Assembly: GCF_900114545.1 (NCBI RefSeq)
Contig: NZ_FOTI01000011.1
Location: 1-64,000 of the forward strand
Direction: 5' to 3'
From: Halanaerobium salsuginis
Lineage (GTDB): Bacteria; Bacillota; Halanaerobiia; Halanaerobiales; Halanaerobiaceae
DNA: 64,000 nt
This document shows, piece by piece, positions 28,565-37,586 of this stretch. A model generated the notes under the pieces. It saw nothing but the letters and a program-made list of their open reading frames with translations. It searched no databases and was not told where the DNA came from. Position numbers and translations under genes: made by a program. Position 1 is the stretch's first letter; the number at the start of each line of letters is the position of its first letter.

Positions 28565-28596
28565 AACTCCAGCTGTTTACAGCTGGAGTTTTTATT
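28565..28596 (+). terminator. Intrinsic terminator
   Basis: AACTCCAGCTGT and ACAGCTGGAGTT form a perfect 12-pair stem with a TT loop, followed by a T-rich run. Confidence 0.85.
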
Positions 28597-28644
28597 TTTA
28601 AAAGTTAATTATTTCCGCAGTGAAGTGGAAAAAAATATAAGCTT

Positions 28645-28680
28645 TTAGCTATAGATTAGCTATCTAGCTAATGATATAAT
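28645..28680 (+). promoter_or_regulatory. Three TAGCTA copies next to a TATAAT box
   Basis: TAGCTA occurs at 28646, 28657 and 28665; the last two make an inverted repeat TTAGCTA-TC-TAGCTAA. TATAAT follows at 28675-28680. It may be the operator and promoter of the fructose-type PTS regulator, 120 bases upstream. No good -35 is seen. Confidence 0.4.
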
Positions 28681-28800
28681 TAGGAACAGTTGAAAAAACT
28701 TATTTATTCCGGATATATCAGCTTAATCACTGCCACAGGTCTTTAAAATCCTATTTGAAGCAATATATAAAGTAAAAATTATTTAAAAGGAGTTTTTATA

Positions 28801-30819
28801 ATGTTAGCTTTTCCGAATAAGAGATCTGGTAAGTTATTAGAAATTCTTTTACAAAAAGAATCTGAAATTACAATTACTGAATTAGCGGAAAAATTTACTG
28901 TTTCTGCTCGTACTATCAGAAGTGATTTAACTAAATTAGCAGAGTGGTTAGCTGATAGAAAAATTAATTTGATTAAAAAGCCTGGTAGTGGAGTCTGGCT
29001 GGAAATAAATAATACCCAGCGTGAATTTTTGCAGACACGCCTTGATCAGCTTAAAAACTATCAAGCACCAGTTTCTCCGGAAAAAAGAGAGAAATTAATT
29101 TTGAAATATCTACTTTCAGCTGAGCATGAACATACTATGGAAGAACTGGCAAAAAAGTTATTTGTTAGTCGGTCTACTATATATAATGATTTGACAGCAG
29201 TTGAAAGGTGGCTTAATAATTATGATTTAGAATTAGAAAGAAGACAAAATTTTGGAGTTTATGTTATTGGAAGTGAAAAAAATTGGCGAAAAGCTGTGGC
29301 TGAACTGCTGGTTGATTTAAAAAATGATAAAGAGTTAAAACTAATGTTGAGTAACGAGTTTGTCGAAATTTCTGCAGTTGAAGATAATGTTTATCAACAA
29401 TTGGCAGATTTGTTTGGTGAACTTGATTTTAAAAGAATTGAAGAAATTATTAGACAGGTTGAATTTGAAGCAGAATTTTCTTTTGCTGATGAAGCAATTA
29501 CAGCATTGGTTATTCATATTGCAATTGCTCTGGAAAGGCTCAATAAAAATAAAGATGTTGAAATGAGTAATGAGCAGTTAGCTGTTTTAAGATCAAAAAA
29601 AGAATTTAAAATTGCTGAGAAAATTGCTATTAAAATAAATGCTGAATATAAAATAGAAATTCCTGCTTCAGAAATAGGTTATATTTCACTCCATATTTTA
29701 GGATCTAAAATTCAGCAGAATATTGAAAATGCAGATTTAAAGCATGTGATTAAAAACTCTGATCCAGAAACAGTTAAAATTGCAGTAAAAATAATAAATA
29801 GGGTAACTAAGATTTTAGATTATGATTTTAACAGTGATGAGCAGCTGCTGCTGGGCCTAATCTTACATTTGCGAACGGCTATTAATCGTCTTAAATATGG
29901 GTTGAGTATTCGCAACCCTATTTTAAATAAGATTAAGCAGAACTATCCTGATGTTTTTGGAGCAGCCTGGAGTTGCAGTATTATTTTCCAGCAGAGTTTA
30001 GATTTAAAAGTTAATGAAGATGAAATTGGTTATATAGCTTTACATCTGGGGGCTTCTAAAGAACGACTGGCAGGTAGTTTTAAAACTATTATTGTTTGTG
30101 GAAGTGGAGTAGGTACTTCCCAATTAATTGCAAGTAAATTGCGTCGTTACCTTCCACATCTGGAAATAGTTGATATTTTATCAACCCATGAATTAATTAA
30201 ATATAATCTAGCTGAAATAGATTTTGTGATTACTACTATTCCAATTAATTCTGACAAATTACCGGTAAAAGTAATTAAAGTAAGTGCTTTTTTAAGTCAA
30301 TTTGATTTAAAACAGCTTAAAAATCAGCTAGCAGCTTTAAAAAATTGTAATGCTGTTACTACTGATAATTTAATTGAACCAGAAGCAGTAATCAAAAATT
30401 TATTTGATCTTGAATTTATATGGCCCGGGCTTAATCTACAAACTCCCACAGCTGTAATTAAATTTTTGGCTAAAAAATTACAAAATAAAAAAGATATAGA
30501 TTTTACAGAGGACGTACTTGAGCGAGAAAAAACTAGCTCTACGGCAGTTGGAAAGGGAATAGCAATTCCTCACGCTAGAGTTTCTAATTTAGATCAGCAG
30601 CAAGTTGCTGTAGCAACTCTAGCAAAACCAATTAAATGGGGTGAAGATAAAGTACAGCTAATTTTTTTACTTAACATTGAACAAAGTATAGCCAAAAAAT
30701 TTTTTAGTTATTTTTATAGGATTATGGAAGATGACTTGTTTTTAGAAAGATTAAAATCTGCTCAAACTAAAGCAGAACTTTATTTATTACTAACTAAAGG
30801 AGAGATAATTAATGAATAA
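28801..30819 (+). CDS. LicR/MtlR-type PTS-controlled regulator of the fructose-type locus
   Basis: A 672-residue activator. It has two N-terminal HTH segments (ITITELAEKFTVSARTIRSDL; MEELAKKLFVSRSTIYNDL) and two PRDs with conserved His (ALVIHIAIALERLN; GLILHLRTAINRL). The EIIB-like domain has IVCGSGVGTSQ (about 430-440), and the C-terminal EIIA domain has GIAIPHARVSN. The EIIA domain is of the fructose type, matching the adjacent transporter, unlike the regulator at 19523. AAAGGAG precedes the ATG. It overlaps the EIIA gene by 8 bases, so regulator and transporter are co-transcribed. Confidence 0.9.
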   Translation: MLAFPNKRSGKLLEILLQKESEITITELAEKFTVSARTIRSDLTKLAEWLADRKINLIKKPGSGVWLEINNTQREFLQTRLDQLKNYQAPVSPEKREKLILKYLLSAEHEHTMEELAKKLFVSRSTIYNDLTAVERWLNNYDLELERRQNFGVYVIGSEKNWRKAVAELLVDLKNDKELKLMLSNEFVEISAVEDNVYQQLADLFGELDFKRIEEIIRQVEFEAEFSFADEAITALVIHIAIALERLNKNKDVEMSNEQLAVLRSKKEFKIAEKIAIKINAEYKIEIPASEIGYISLHILGSKIQQNIENADLKHVIKNSDPETVKIAVKIINRVTKILDYDFNSDEQLLLGLILHLRTAINRLKYGLSIRNPILNKIKQNYPDVFGAAWSCSIIFQQSLDLKVNEDEIGYIALHLGASKERLAGSFKTIIVCGSGVGTSQLIASKLRRYLPHLEIVDILSTHELIKYNLAEIDFVITTIPINSDKLPVKVIKVSAFLSQFDLKQLKNQLAALKNCNAVTTDNLIEPEAVIKNLFDLEFIWPGLNLQTPTAVIKFLAKKLQNKKDIDFTEDVLEREKTSSTAVGKGIAIPHARVSNLDQQQVAVATLAKPIKWGEDKVQLIFLLNIEQSIAKKFFSYFYRIMEDDLFLERLKSAQTKAELYLLLTKGEIINE

Positions 30820-31264
30820 AATAATTAATCAAGACTTAATTAGTCTTGATTTAAAAGCAGTTAATAAAGATCAGGTTATTAAAAAGCTGGCTCAATTAAT
30901 TAATCAAAATGGTAATTTGAGCTCTTATCAAGATTATTTAACAGCTGTTTTTGAGCGCGAAGAAAAAACAAGTACAGGAGTGGGCCGAGAAATAGCAATT
31001 CCACATGGTAAATCAGCTGGAGTTGTAGAAGCTGCAGTTGCTTTTGCCAGATTAGCTGAACCTATTGGTTGGGAATCTTTTGATAATGAAGCAGTTAGAT
31101 TAGTTTTTTTACTGGCAGTTCCAGCAGAAAGTGAGTCAAATCAGCACTTAAAAATTCTGTCTACTTTATCAAGGAATTTATTAAATGAAGATTTCAAAAA
31201 TGAATTACTACAGGCAGAGTCAGCTGCTATTGCTAATGAGATAATTCAGACAATTTTCGTTTAA
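30812..31264 (+). CDS. PTS EIIA component, fructose type
   Basis: A 150-residue EIIA with its active His in REIAIPHGKSAG, preceded by the family stretch REEKTSTGVG. It starts inside the end of the regulator gene with AAAGGAGA upstream. It supplies phosphate to the EIIB at 31355. Similar in length to free-standing FruA-type EIIA domains. Confidence 0.88.
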   Translation: MNKIINQDLISLDLKAVNKDQVIKKLAQLINQNGNLSSYQDYLTAVFEREEKTSTGVGREIAIPHGKSAGVVEAAVAFARLAEPIGWESFDNEAVRLVFLLAVPAESESNQHLKILSTLSRNLLNEDFKNELLQAESAAIANEIIQTIFV

Positions 31265-31354
31265 AATTATTATTTTAATGATATTAGATATAACTAATAA
31301 ATAATTTATTTATAAATTATTTAAAAAATATAAAGCATAAAGGAGATTGATTTA

Positions 31355-31666
31355 ATGAAAATATTAGCCGTAACATCATGTCCAACAGGAGTTGCCCATA
31401 CCTATCTAGCTGCAGAATCACTAGAAAAAAGTGCCCAGAAGAAAGGAGTTGAAATTAAGGTTGAGACTCAGGGCTCAATTGGTATAGAAAATGAAATCAC
31501 AGCAGCCGACCTTAAAGATGCAGTTGCTGTAGTTATAGCAGCTGATGTTAATATTTCTAAAGGAGATCGCTTTACAGGAATACCGAAGCTAAAAATTGAT
31601 GTTCAAAAAGCAATTAAACATTCAGACAAAATTATTGCCAAGATTATTGAAAAGTTTTCTGAATAA
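31355..31666 (+). CDS. PTS EIIB component, fructose type
   Basis: A 103-residue EIIB. The phosphorylated Cys is in TSCPTGVAHTYLAAE, the fructose EIIB signature, and VETQGSIGIENEIT follows as expected. AAGGAGA precedes the ATG. Forms a split EIIA-EIIB-EIIC system with its neighbours rather than the single fused FruA polypeptide. Confidence 0.9.
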   Translation: MKILAVTSCPTGVAHTYLAAESLEKSAQKKGVEIKVETQGSIGIENEITAADLKDAVAVVIAADVNISKGDRFTGIPKLKIDVQKAIKHSDKIIAKIIEKFSE

Positions 31667-31728
31667 GATTAATAATTTAAGTATTATCTATTTAATTTTA
31701 GCTTAAATAAAACAGGGAGGAGATTATT

Positions 31729-32799
31729 ATGAAAGATAAGTTAAAAGAGATAAGAGGTCATTTAATGACTGGAGTTAGTCACATGATTCCTTTTGTGGTA
31801 GCGGGAGGAGTTTTAATTGCTTTTTCAATTATGTTAAGTGGAGTAGAGGCCGGAACCGGCGCTAATGTAACCAGTCCAGTTCTGCAAAAGCTAATGACTT
31901 TGGGTTCAGCAGCTTTTACTTTAATGGTCCCAATTTTGGCTGGCTATATTGCTTACTCAATTGCTGATCGCCCAGGTTTAGCACCTGGAATGGTAGCTGG
32001 TTATTTAGCAGGTCAAATTGGAGCTGGATTTTTAGGTGGAATTATTGCCGGTTTATTAGCTGGCTATATTGCAGCCTGGATTAAAAGCTGGCAGGTGCCA
32101 GAAGTTATTCGTCCGGTAATGCCTATTTTTGTAATTCCACTTTTGTCTACAATTATTGTTGGTAGTTTAATGCAGTATGTAATTGGTGTGCCTGTTAGTA
32201 ATGCTATGGCTGGTTTAACAGCCTGGCTGCAGGGAATGAGTGAAGGTAGTCAGGTTATTTTTGGAATTATTTTAGGAGCCATGATTGCTTTTGATATGGG
32301 AGGACCAGTTAATAAAACTGCTTTCTTATTTGGTACGGGTTTAATTGAACAAGGGGTATATAATGTTATGGGACCAATTGCAGTGGCTATTTGCATTCCT
32401 CCTTTAAGTATGGCTTTAGCAACAATGCTTGCACCAGCAAAATATACTAAAGAAGAAATTCAGGCAGGTAAAGGAGCTTTTTTTATGGGATTAATTGGGA
32501 TTACTGAAGGAGCTATTCCATTTGCTGCTGCTGATCCAATTAGAGTTATTCCATCTATTATGACTGGATCTGCTATCGGCTCAGTTATAGCAATGTTAGC
32601 TGGAGTAGGTGATCATGCTCCTCATGGTGGGCCAATTGTTCTCCCAGTAGTTGATAACAGAATTATGTTTATTGTAGCTGCTATAATTGGTATTATAGTT
32701 TCTGCAGCAATGGTTAACCTATTAAAAAAACCTATTGCTGAAACTGAGCTGGCAGAAGATGAGTCAGAAGACTTAGAACTTGAATTTGAACTTGACTAA
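31729..32799 (+). CDS. PTS EIIC component, fructose type
   Basis: A 356-residue membrane permease with about nine hydrophobic segments. Fructose-type EIIC motifs are MTGVSHMIPFVVAGG, FDMGGPVNKTAF and ITEGAIPFAAADP. It ends in an acidic tail (LAEDESEDLELEFELD). AGGGAGGAG precedes the ATG. No fructose-1-phosphate kinase is nearby, so the substrate may be another hexose or hexitol-like sugar such as mannose or a derivative. Confidence 0.9.
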   Translation: MKDKLKEIRGHLMTGVSHMIPFVVAGGVLIAFSIMLSGVEAGTGANVTSPVLQKLMTLGSAAFTLMVPILAGYIAYSIADRPGLAPGMVAGYLAGQIGAGFLGGIIAGLLAGYIAAWIKSWQVPEVIRPVMPIFVIPLLSTIIVGSLMQYVIGVPVSNAMAGLTAWLQGMSEGSQVIFGIILGAMIAFDMGGPVNKTAFLFGTGLIEQGVYNVMGPIAVAICIPPLSMALATMLAPAKYTKEEIQAGKGAFFMGLIGITEGAIPFAAADPIRVIPSIMTGSAIGSVIAMLAGVGDHAPHGGPIVLPVVDNRIMFIVAAIIGIIVSAAMVNLLKKPIAETELAEDESEDLELEFELD

Positions 32800-32848
32800 A
32801 ATTAAATTTAATTAAATAAAACTAACTATTTTGATTTCATACTAGTTT

Positions 32849-32882
32849 AAGACTTTTACCTATTAGGTAAAAGTCTTTTTTA
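32849..32882 (+). terminator. Intrinsic terminator after the fructose-type PTS
   Basis: AAGACTTTTACCT and AGGTAAAAGTCTT form a perfect 13-pair stem with a 3-base loop, followed by a T-run. Confidence 0.88.
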
Positions 32883-33261
32883 TTTTTAAAATTATGTTTT
32901 TTAATCTATTTAGAGATCTTAACTGGTTAATTTTGGCTAGATTCACTAATAAATTAGCAATTTTTTGCATAATATGTAGCGAAGCTAACTTTTTTTTGAT
33001 AAAATAAATTTATAATAAGAATTATAATTATCCTAATTTTAGTAAAAAATAAATTTATTATATAATAATAAGATAGCTTTTAGAGGAGGGAGGATAGCTG
33101 GCAATTATCAAAAAAGTTAATTTTTCTTGCTCTGATTAAATTTATCTATTATTTTACAGAAAGTTAACAATATAGACTGGCTAATTGTTTAAAAATAATA
33201 TATAGTATAATTACTTAACTATCTATTATTTTTAAGTATAAAAAACCAAGGGGGTAACAAG
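32883..33261 (+). other. Long AT-rich gap upstream of the second chemoreceptor
   Basis: Several TATAAT-like boxes occur (33012-33070, near 33210). A very strong ribosome-site run GAGGAGGGAGGA at about 33083-33094 is followed by CTG and 12 more sense codons before TAA. It could be a leader peptide or a decayed gene start. No longer gene is visible. Confidence 0.4.
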
Positions 33262-35298
33262 CTGACAAAAATTTTATCATCACTTAAAATGAAATTGCTA
33301 ATTATTCCGATTATTCTGATTTTAATTGGGTTTACTGGTATAGCATTTTTATCTGCTGATATAATGAGAGATAATTTAATCCAAAACCAGCGGACAAATG
33401 GTCTAAAATTAGCCAATCAAATTGAAAATCAGCTAGCTGATAATTCAAGTTCGTTAGATATAATAAATGGTATGATTGATGACAAGTTGAGTACTACAGC
33501 GGCAGTAGTAAGAAGTAGATCTGCTGAATTAGATAATGACTTAATTAAAGAAATTATGCAGGAAACAGGTGTAAATGAGATTTATTGGTATAATAGTGAC
33601 AAGGAGATTGTTTATTCAACAGTCGATGAATATGTAGGTTGGCAGCCGGGAGAAGATCATCCTGTTTATAAATTTATGGAGTCAGGCGCAGACCGATTAT
33701 TTGAAAAAATACGTAAAGATAGTGAGTCAGATAATTATAATAAATATGCTCATTTTAGAAACTCTGATGGTAGTTCTATTCAGATTGGTATCAGGGCCAA
33801 TAACGTGCAGAGTCTTACCGAAAGTTTTAGCTACCAGAGATTGATGAATAGAGTGGCTTCAAGTCAAGATATAATTAATGCTGCTTTTATAGATCAAAAC
33901 TTAACAATTACTGCCTCTAATAATGAAGAAAATTTGGGTCAGAAAATAACTAATCCTGAAGTAAGTAATATACTCAGTAGTGGAGAAGTTTATGCTCTAG
34001 AAACAACTGCAGCAGATTCCAGTCAGACTGCTAATAATGAAATTTATCGAATCTTTATTCCTTTTGTTAAAGACGGGACAATATCCGGTGTAATTAATTT
34101 AGATTTTTCGCTGGCTGACATTTATAACACTACTGCTCGCTTGAGAAATATAATTTTATTAACTGGAATTGTAATCTTTATGTTATTGGCTTTAATCCTC
34201 TATTTAAATTCTAATAGTATAGTTAAAGCAATTAATGCAACTGTTAAAACATGTCAGGATATAGCAGCTGGTAATTTAAAAACTGAAATTCCTGAGAAAC
34301 TTTTGCAACGTAAAGATGAAATTGGTAAGCTAGCTGATACTTTTGCTATTATGCAGCATAATTTACGTGAAATTATTACTCAGACTGTAGAAATTTCTGT
34401 TAATTTATCTGCTGCCAGTGAAGAACTAGCGGCTTCTGGTAAAGAAGTTGCTGATTCAGCAACTGATGTTGGTAATGCTGTCCAAAATGTTGCCTCAGGT
34501 GCAGAAGAACAGTCAGCTCAAATAGAGGAGATATCTTCCAGTATTGACCAGCTCACCTCAAGGATTGATGAAATTAACCAGATGTCTGCAGAAATGAATA
34601 CGCAAGCTGAATCTGTAATTGAAACTATTGAATCTGGTAATTTAGAAGTAAAACAGTCGGTAGAAAAAGTTGGTAATGTTAAAAATAATTCTCAGGAAGT
34701 TGCTGCTAATATTAATAAATTAGGTAAGCTTTCTCAACAAATTGAAGAAATCATTGAGCTGATTAATGATATTGCTTCCCAGACTAATTTATTAGCTTTA
34801 AATGCAGCTATTGAAGCAGCAAGAGCCGGTGAAGCAGGGCGAGGATTTAGCGTAGTAGCTGATGAAATTAGAAATCTGGCTGAAGAGTCAGAAGGGGCAA
34901 CTGATAAAATTGCTTCTTTAATTCAAGAAATTCAAACTGGAGTAGAGGTAGCAATTTCAAAAATGGATGAAACTGAATCTGTAGTTGATACCAGTGTTGA
35001 ATCTATTCAGAAAACAGGTGACTCATTTGATAAAATCGATAAATCAGCTATTAGTTTAAAAGACTTTATTGCTCAGATTGGTCAGAAAATTACTGATGTT
35101 GGTGATAATAGTGATTATATTGGCGGAGCAATTCAGGAAGTATCTTATGTTAGCCATGAAGCAGCTGGTAATGCAGAAGAAGTAGCATCTGCAACAGTTG
35201 AACAAAATAGTGCAACTCAGGATATTGTTAAATCAGCTGATGAGTTAGCAGATATGGCAGAAAAATTATCAGAAGTAGTAGATAAATTCAAATTATAA
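33262..35298 (+). CDS. Methyl-accepting chemotaxis protein with probable CTG start
   Basis: Receptor of about 678 residues. TM1 is at about 12-32, an extracellular Cache-like sensor runs to about 285 ([35 protein letters not shown]), and TM2 is at about 290-312. A HAMP domain and a cytoplasmic coiled coil follow, with the tip [17 protein letters not shown] near residue 507. The first in-frame ATG is 33289, but the only ribosome site (AAGGGGG, 33248-33254) is 35 bases away from it and 7 bases from an in-frame CTG at 33262. Starting there adds LTKILSSLK, a typical cytoplasmic N-terminus. It is a single-gene unit between two PTS loci. Confidence 0.88.
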   Translation: MTKILSSLKMKLLIIPIILILIGFTGIAFLSADIMRDNLIQNQRTNGLKLANQIENQLADNSSSLDIINGMIDDKLSTTAAVVRSRSAELDNDLIKEIMQETGVNEIYWYNSDKEIVYSTVDEYVGWQPGEDHPVYKFMESGADRLFEKIRKDSESDNYNKYAHFRNSDGSSIQIGIRANNVQSLTESFSYQRLMNRVASSQDIINAAFIDQNLTITASNNEENLGQKITNPEVSNILSSGEVYALETTAADSSQTANNEIYRIFIPFVKDGTISGVINLDFSLADIYNTTARLRNIILLTGIVIFMLLALILYLNSNSIVKAINATVKTCQDIAAGNLKTEIPEKLLQRKDEIGKLADTFAIMQHNLREIITQTVEISVNLSAASEELAASGKEVADSATDVGNAVQNVASGAEEQSAQIEEISSSIDQLTSRIDEINQMSAEMNTQAESVIETIESGNLEVKQSVEKVGNVKNNSQEVAANINKLGKLSQQIEEIIELINDIASQTNLLALNAAIEAARAGEAGRGFSVVADEIRNLAEESEGATDKIASLIQEIQTGVEVAISKMDETESVVDTSVESIQKTGDSFDKIDKSAISLKDFIAQIGQKITDVGDNSDYIGGAIQEVSYVSHEAAGNAEEVASATVEQNSATQDIVKSADELADMAEKLSEVVDKFKL

Positions 35299-35329
35299 GA
35301 TTTAAATTTCAGTAAAAAATGTACATCTT

Positions 35330-35355
35330 AGCGCTCCTACGGGAGCGCTTTTTTT
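35330..35355 (+). terminator. Intrinsic terminator after the chemoreceptor
   Basis: AGCGCTCC-TACG-GGAGCGCT, perfect 8-pair stem followed by seven T. Confidence 0.9.
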
Positions 35356-35370
35356 AATAAATAAAGTTTT

Positions 35371-35399
35371 TTGCCACAATTGCTGGCAAGAGATATAAT
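35371..35399 (+). promoter_or_regulatory. Promoter and overlapping dyad of the ascorbate-type PTS operon
   Basis: TTGCCA, 17 bases, TATAAT. The -35 box is one arm of an inverted repeat TTGCCA-N7-TGGCAA, which would place a bound regulator on top of the promoter. About 100 bases upstream of the EIIA gene. Confidence 0.65.
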
Positions 35400-35500
35400 T
35401 TATTAAATATTGCTTTTCTGAGTCAATGAAACTATAATAAAATTAAATCAAGCGGGAAATTATATTAGAGGTTTAAATATTGTCGGTAGGAGGGATAATC

Positions 35501-35968
35501 ATGATTTTAGATCTTTTAACAGAAGGTAGAATAGCAATTAAGATTAAAGCTGCTAATTGGCAAGAAGTTGTTCAAACAGCAGGTCAATTACTGCTAGTTG
35601 ATAATTTAATTACTGAAAAATATATAGAAGCAATGCAGAAATCAATTATTGAAAACGGTCCTTATGTTGTAATTGGTAAAGGCATAGCTTTATTGCATGC
35701 GCGTCCAGAAGATGGAGTAAAAAAGTTAGGTATGAGTCTAGTAACTCTGGCTGAACCAGTTAATTTTGGTAATAAAAATAATGATCCTGTTAAAATAGCT
35801 TTTGCTTTTGGGGCAGTCGATGATAAGCAACATGTAAAAGCTATTTCTGAATTATCAACAGTTTTAATGGCAGATAATGCAGTAAATAAAATAGCTGTCA
35901 TTGAAAAACCAGCTAGCATTCTAAATTATATGGAAAAAATTATTGCATCTGAAAATTATCAGAAATAA
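35501..35968 (+). CDS. PTS EIIA component, ascorbate type
   Basis: A 155-residue EIIA of the UlaC/SgaA kind. The active His is in IALLHARPEDGVKKLG, and NDPVKIAFAFGAVD is the family core. It resembles the C-terminal EIIA domain of the regulator at 37587-39755. TAGGAGG lies 8 bases before ATG 35501; the upstream in-frame codon at 35480 overlaps this site and is not used. First gene of the operon. Confidence 0.87.
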   Translation: MILDLLTEGRIAIKIKAANWQEVVQTAGQLLLVDNLITEKYIEAMQKSIIENGPYVVIGKGIALLHARPEDGVKKLGMSLVTLAEPVNFGNKNNDPVKIAFAFGAVDDKQHVKAISELSTVLMADNAVNKIAVIEKPASILNYMEKIIASENYQK

Positions 35969-36019
35969 AATTTTATTCTAAAAATTTTGTTAAATGCTTA
36001 ATCAAAAGGAGGTGTTTTA

Positions 36020-36295
36020 ATGAGAATTTTAGCAGTTTGTGGTATGGGATTAGGCAGCAGTCTGGTTTTGAAGATGAATATTGAGAAGGTTATGGATCAG
36101 GAAGGAATTAAGGGGACAGTTGATGTTAAAGATCTATCTTCAATTCAGGGAGAAAAAGCTGACTTTATTTTTGCCAGTGAAGAAATTGGTAAAAAAATTG
36201 ATCATCCAGCCGAAGTAATCAGTGTTAAAAATATGACTGATCGCAATGAGATTAAAGAAAAAGTTTTAACAGCAGCAGCTAAGCTTTCAAAATAA
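36020..36295 (+). CDS. PTS EIIB component, ascorbate type
   Basis: A 91-residue EIIB with the phosphorylated Cys in AVCGMGLGSSLVLKMN, characteristic of UlaB/SgaB. AAAGGAGGTG precedes the ATG. Works with the EIIA at 35501 and the EIIC at 36320. Confidence 0.9.
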   Translation: MRILAVCGMGLGSSLVLKMNIEKVMDQEGIKGTVDVKDLSSIQGEKADFIFASEEIGKKIDHPAEVISVKNMTDRNEIKEKVLTAAAKLSK

Positions 36296-36319
36296 AATTA
36301 ATCTGGGGAGGTAAGTTTA

Positions 36320-37585
36320 ATGACTTTAATTAATTTTATTGTTTATCAAGTTTTAAATGAACCAGCAGTTCTGGTCGGTTTAATGGCTTTGATTGGTCTG
36401 GCTGTTATGAAAAAACCTTTCTCCAAGATAATGTCAGGCACTTTAAAAAGTATTTTAGGATTTGTTATTTTGGGAGCTGGTTCTAATGTTCTAATTAGTA
36501 GTTTAAATAATTTAGGGCCGATGATTCAGCAGACCTTTAATATTCAGGGAGTAATTCCAACTAATGAAGCAATAGTTGCCCTGGCCCAACAAACTTTTGG
36601 TCGAGAAACAGCACTAATTATGGGTTTTGGTTTTCTAGCAAATTTACTTTTTGCCAGAATTACTCCTTTAAAATATGTGTTTTTAACAGGTCATCATATT
36701 TTCTTTATGGCGGCTCTACTTTCAGCAGTTTTGGGAACTGCTGGTTTAAATGAAATCCCTTTAATTATAGTAGGTTCTTTATTATTAGGTTTTGTAATGG
36801 TTTTATTCCCTGCTTTAGGAGCACCCTTTATGAGAAAGGTTACCGGTGGAGATGAAGTAGCAATTGGTCATTTCGGGACCACAGGCTATATTGCTGCTGG
36901 TCTGGTTGGGCAGCTAATTGGTGATCCAGAAGATAGTACAGAAGATATTGAGTTTTCCGATTCACTTAGTTTTTTAAAGGAATCTGTGCTTTCAACAATG
37001 TTAACGATGATTATCATCTTTTTTATCATTGGCTTATTTGCTGGCCCGGAAGTTTATGCTGAATATGCTGGCGAGCGCAGTCTATTTATGTTTGCTTTAA
37101 TGCAGGGTATTACTTTTGCGGCTGGGGTTAGTATTATTTTAAGTGGTGTCCGGATGATTATTGGTGAGATAGTACCTGCTTTTCAAGGAATTGCCGAAAA
37201 AATTGTGCCTGATGCTAAACCAGCTTTGGACTGCCCAATAACTTTTACTTATGCTCCCAATGCAGTAATTATTGGTTTTATTTTTAGTTTTCTGGGAGGT
37301 CTTGTCAGCATGTTTTTGCTGGGACCACTGGGATTAGCTTTAATCATTCCCGGCATGGTACCTCATTTCTTTACTGGAGCTACTGCTGGTGTTTTTGGAA
37401 ATGCAACTGGTGGCAAAAAAGGTGCAATGTTGGGTGCTTTTGTAAATGGGATTTTGATTTCTTTTTTACCAGCACTTTTATTACCAGTTTTAGGTTCCCT
37501 CGGTTTTGCTAATACAACTTTTGGTGATGCTGACTTTGGTGTAGTTGGAATTATAGTTGGCTATCTGGCTAAATTATTTAGTTAA
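36320..37585 (+). CDS. PTS EIIC component, ascorbate type (UlaA/SgaT)
   Basis: A 421-residue membrane transporter with about ten hydrophobic segments. UlaA-family features include GFVILGAGSNVLISSL near residue 50, TGHHIFFMAALLSAVL, and GATAGVFGNATGGKKGAM near the C-terminus. GGGGAGG precedes the ATG. L-ascorbate itself is not assured, since no ulaG, ulaD, ulaE or ulaF genes are present. The linked transketolase suggests a pentose-type or similar product. Confidence 0.87.
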   Translation: MTLINFIVYQVLNEPAVLVGLMALIGLAVMKKPFSKIMSGTLKSILGFVILGAGSNVLISSLNNLGPMIQQTFNIQGVIPTNEAIVALAQQTFGRETALIMGFGFLANLLFARITPLKYVFLTGHHIFFMAALLSAVLGTAGLNEIPLIIVGSLLLGFVMVLFPALGAPFMRKVTGGDEVAIGHFGTTGYIAAGLVGQLIGDPEDSTEDIEFSDSLSFLKESVLSTMLTMIIIFFIIGLFAGPEVYAEYAGERSLFMFALMQGITFAAGVSIILSGVRMIIGEIVPAFQGIAEKIVPDAKPALDCPITFTYAPNAVIIGFIFSFLGGLVSMFLLGPLGLALIIPGMVPHFFTGATAGVFGNATGGKKGAMLGAFVNGILISFLPALLLPVLGSLGFANTTFGDADFGVVGIIVGYLAKLFS

Positions 37586-37586
37586 G

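Noticed and set aside
28645-28671. CRISPR-like repeats
   Set aside because: Three 6-base copies with unequal 2-5 base spacing are far too short; no CRISPR array was seen anywhere in the window.
36320-37585. Assignment of the third PTS to L-ascorbate use
   Set aside because: The EIIC family fits, but none of the ascorbate catabolic genes are present; only transketolase is linked.
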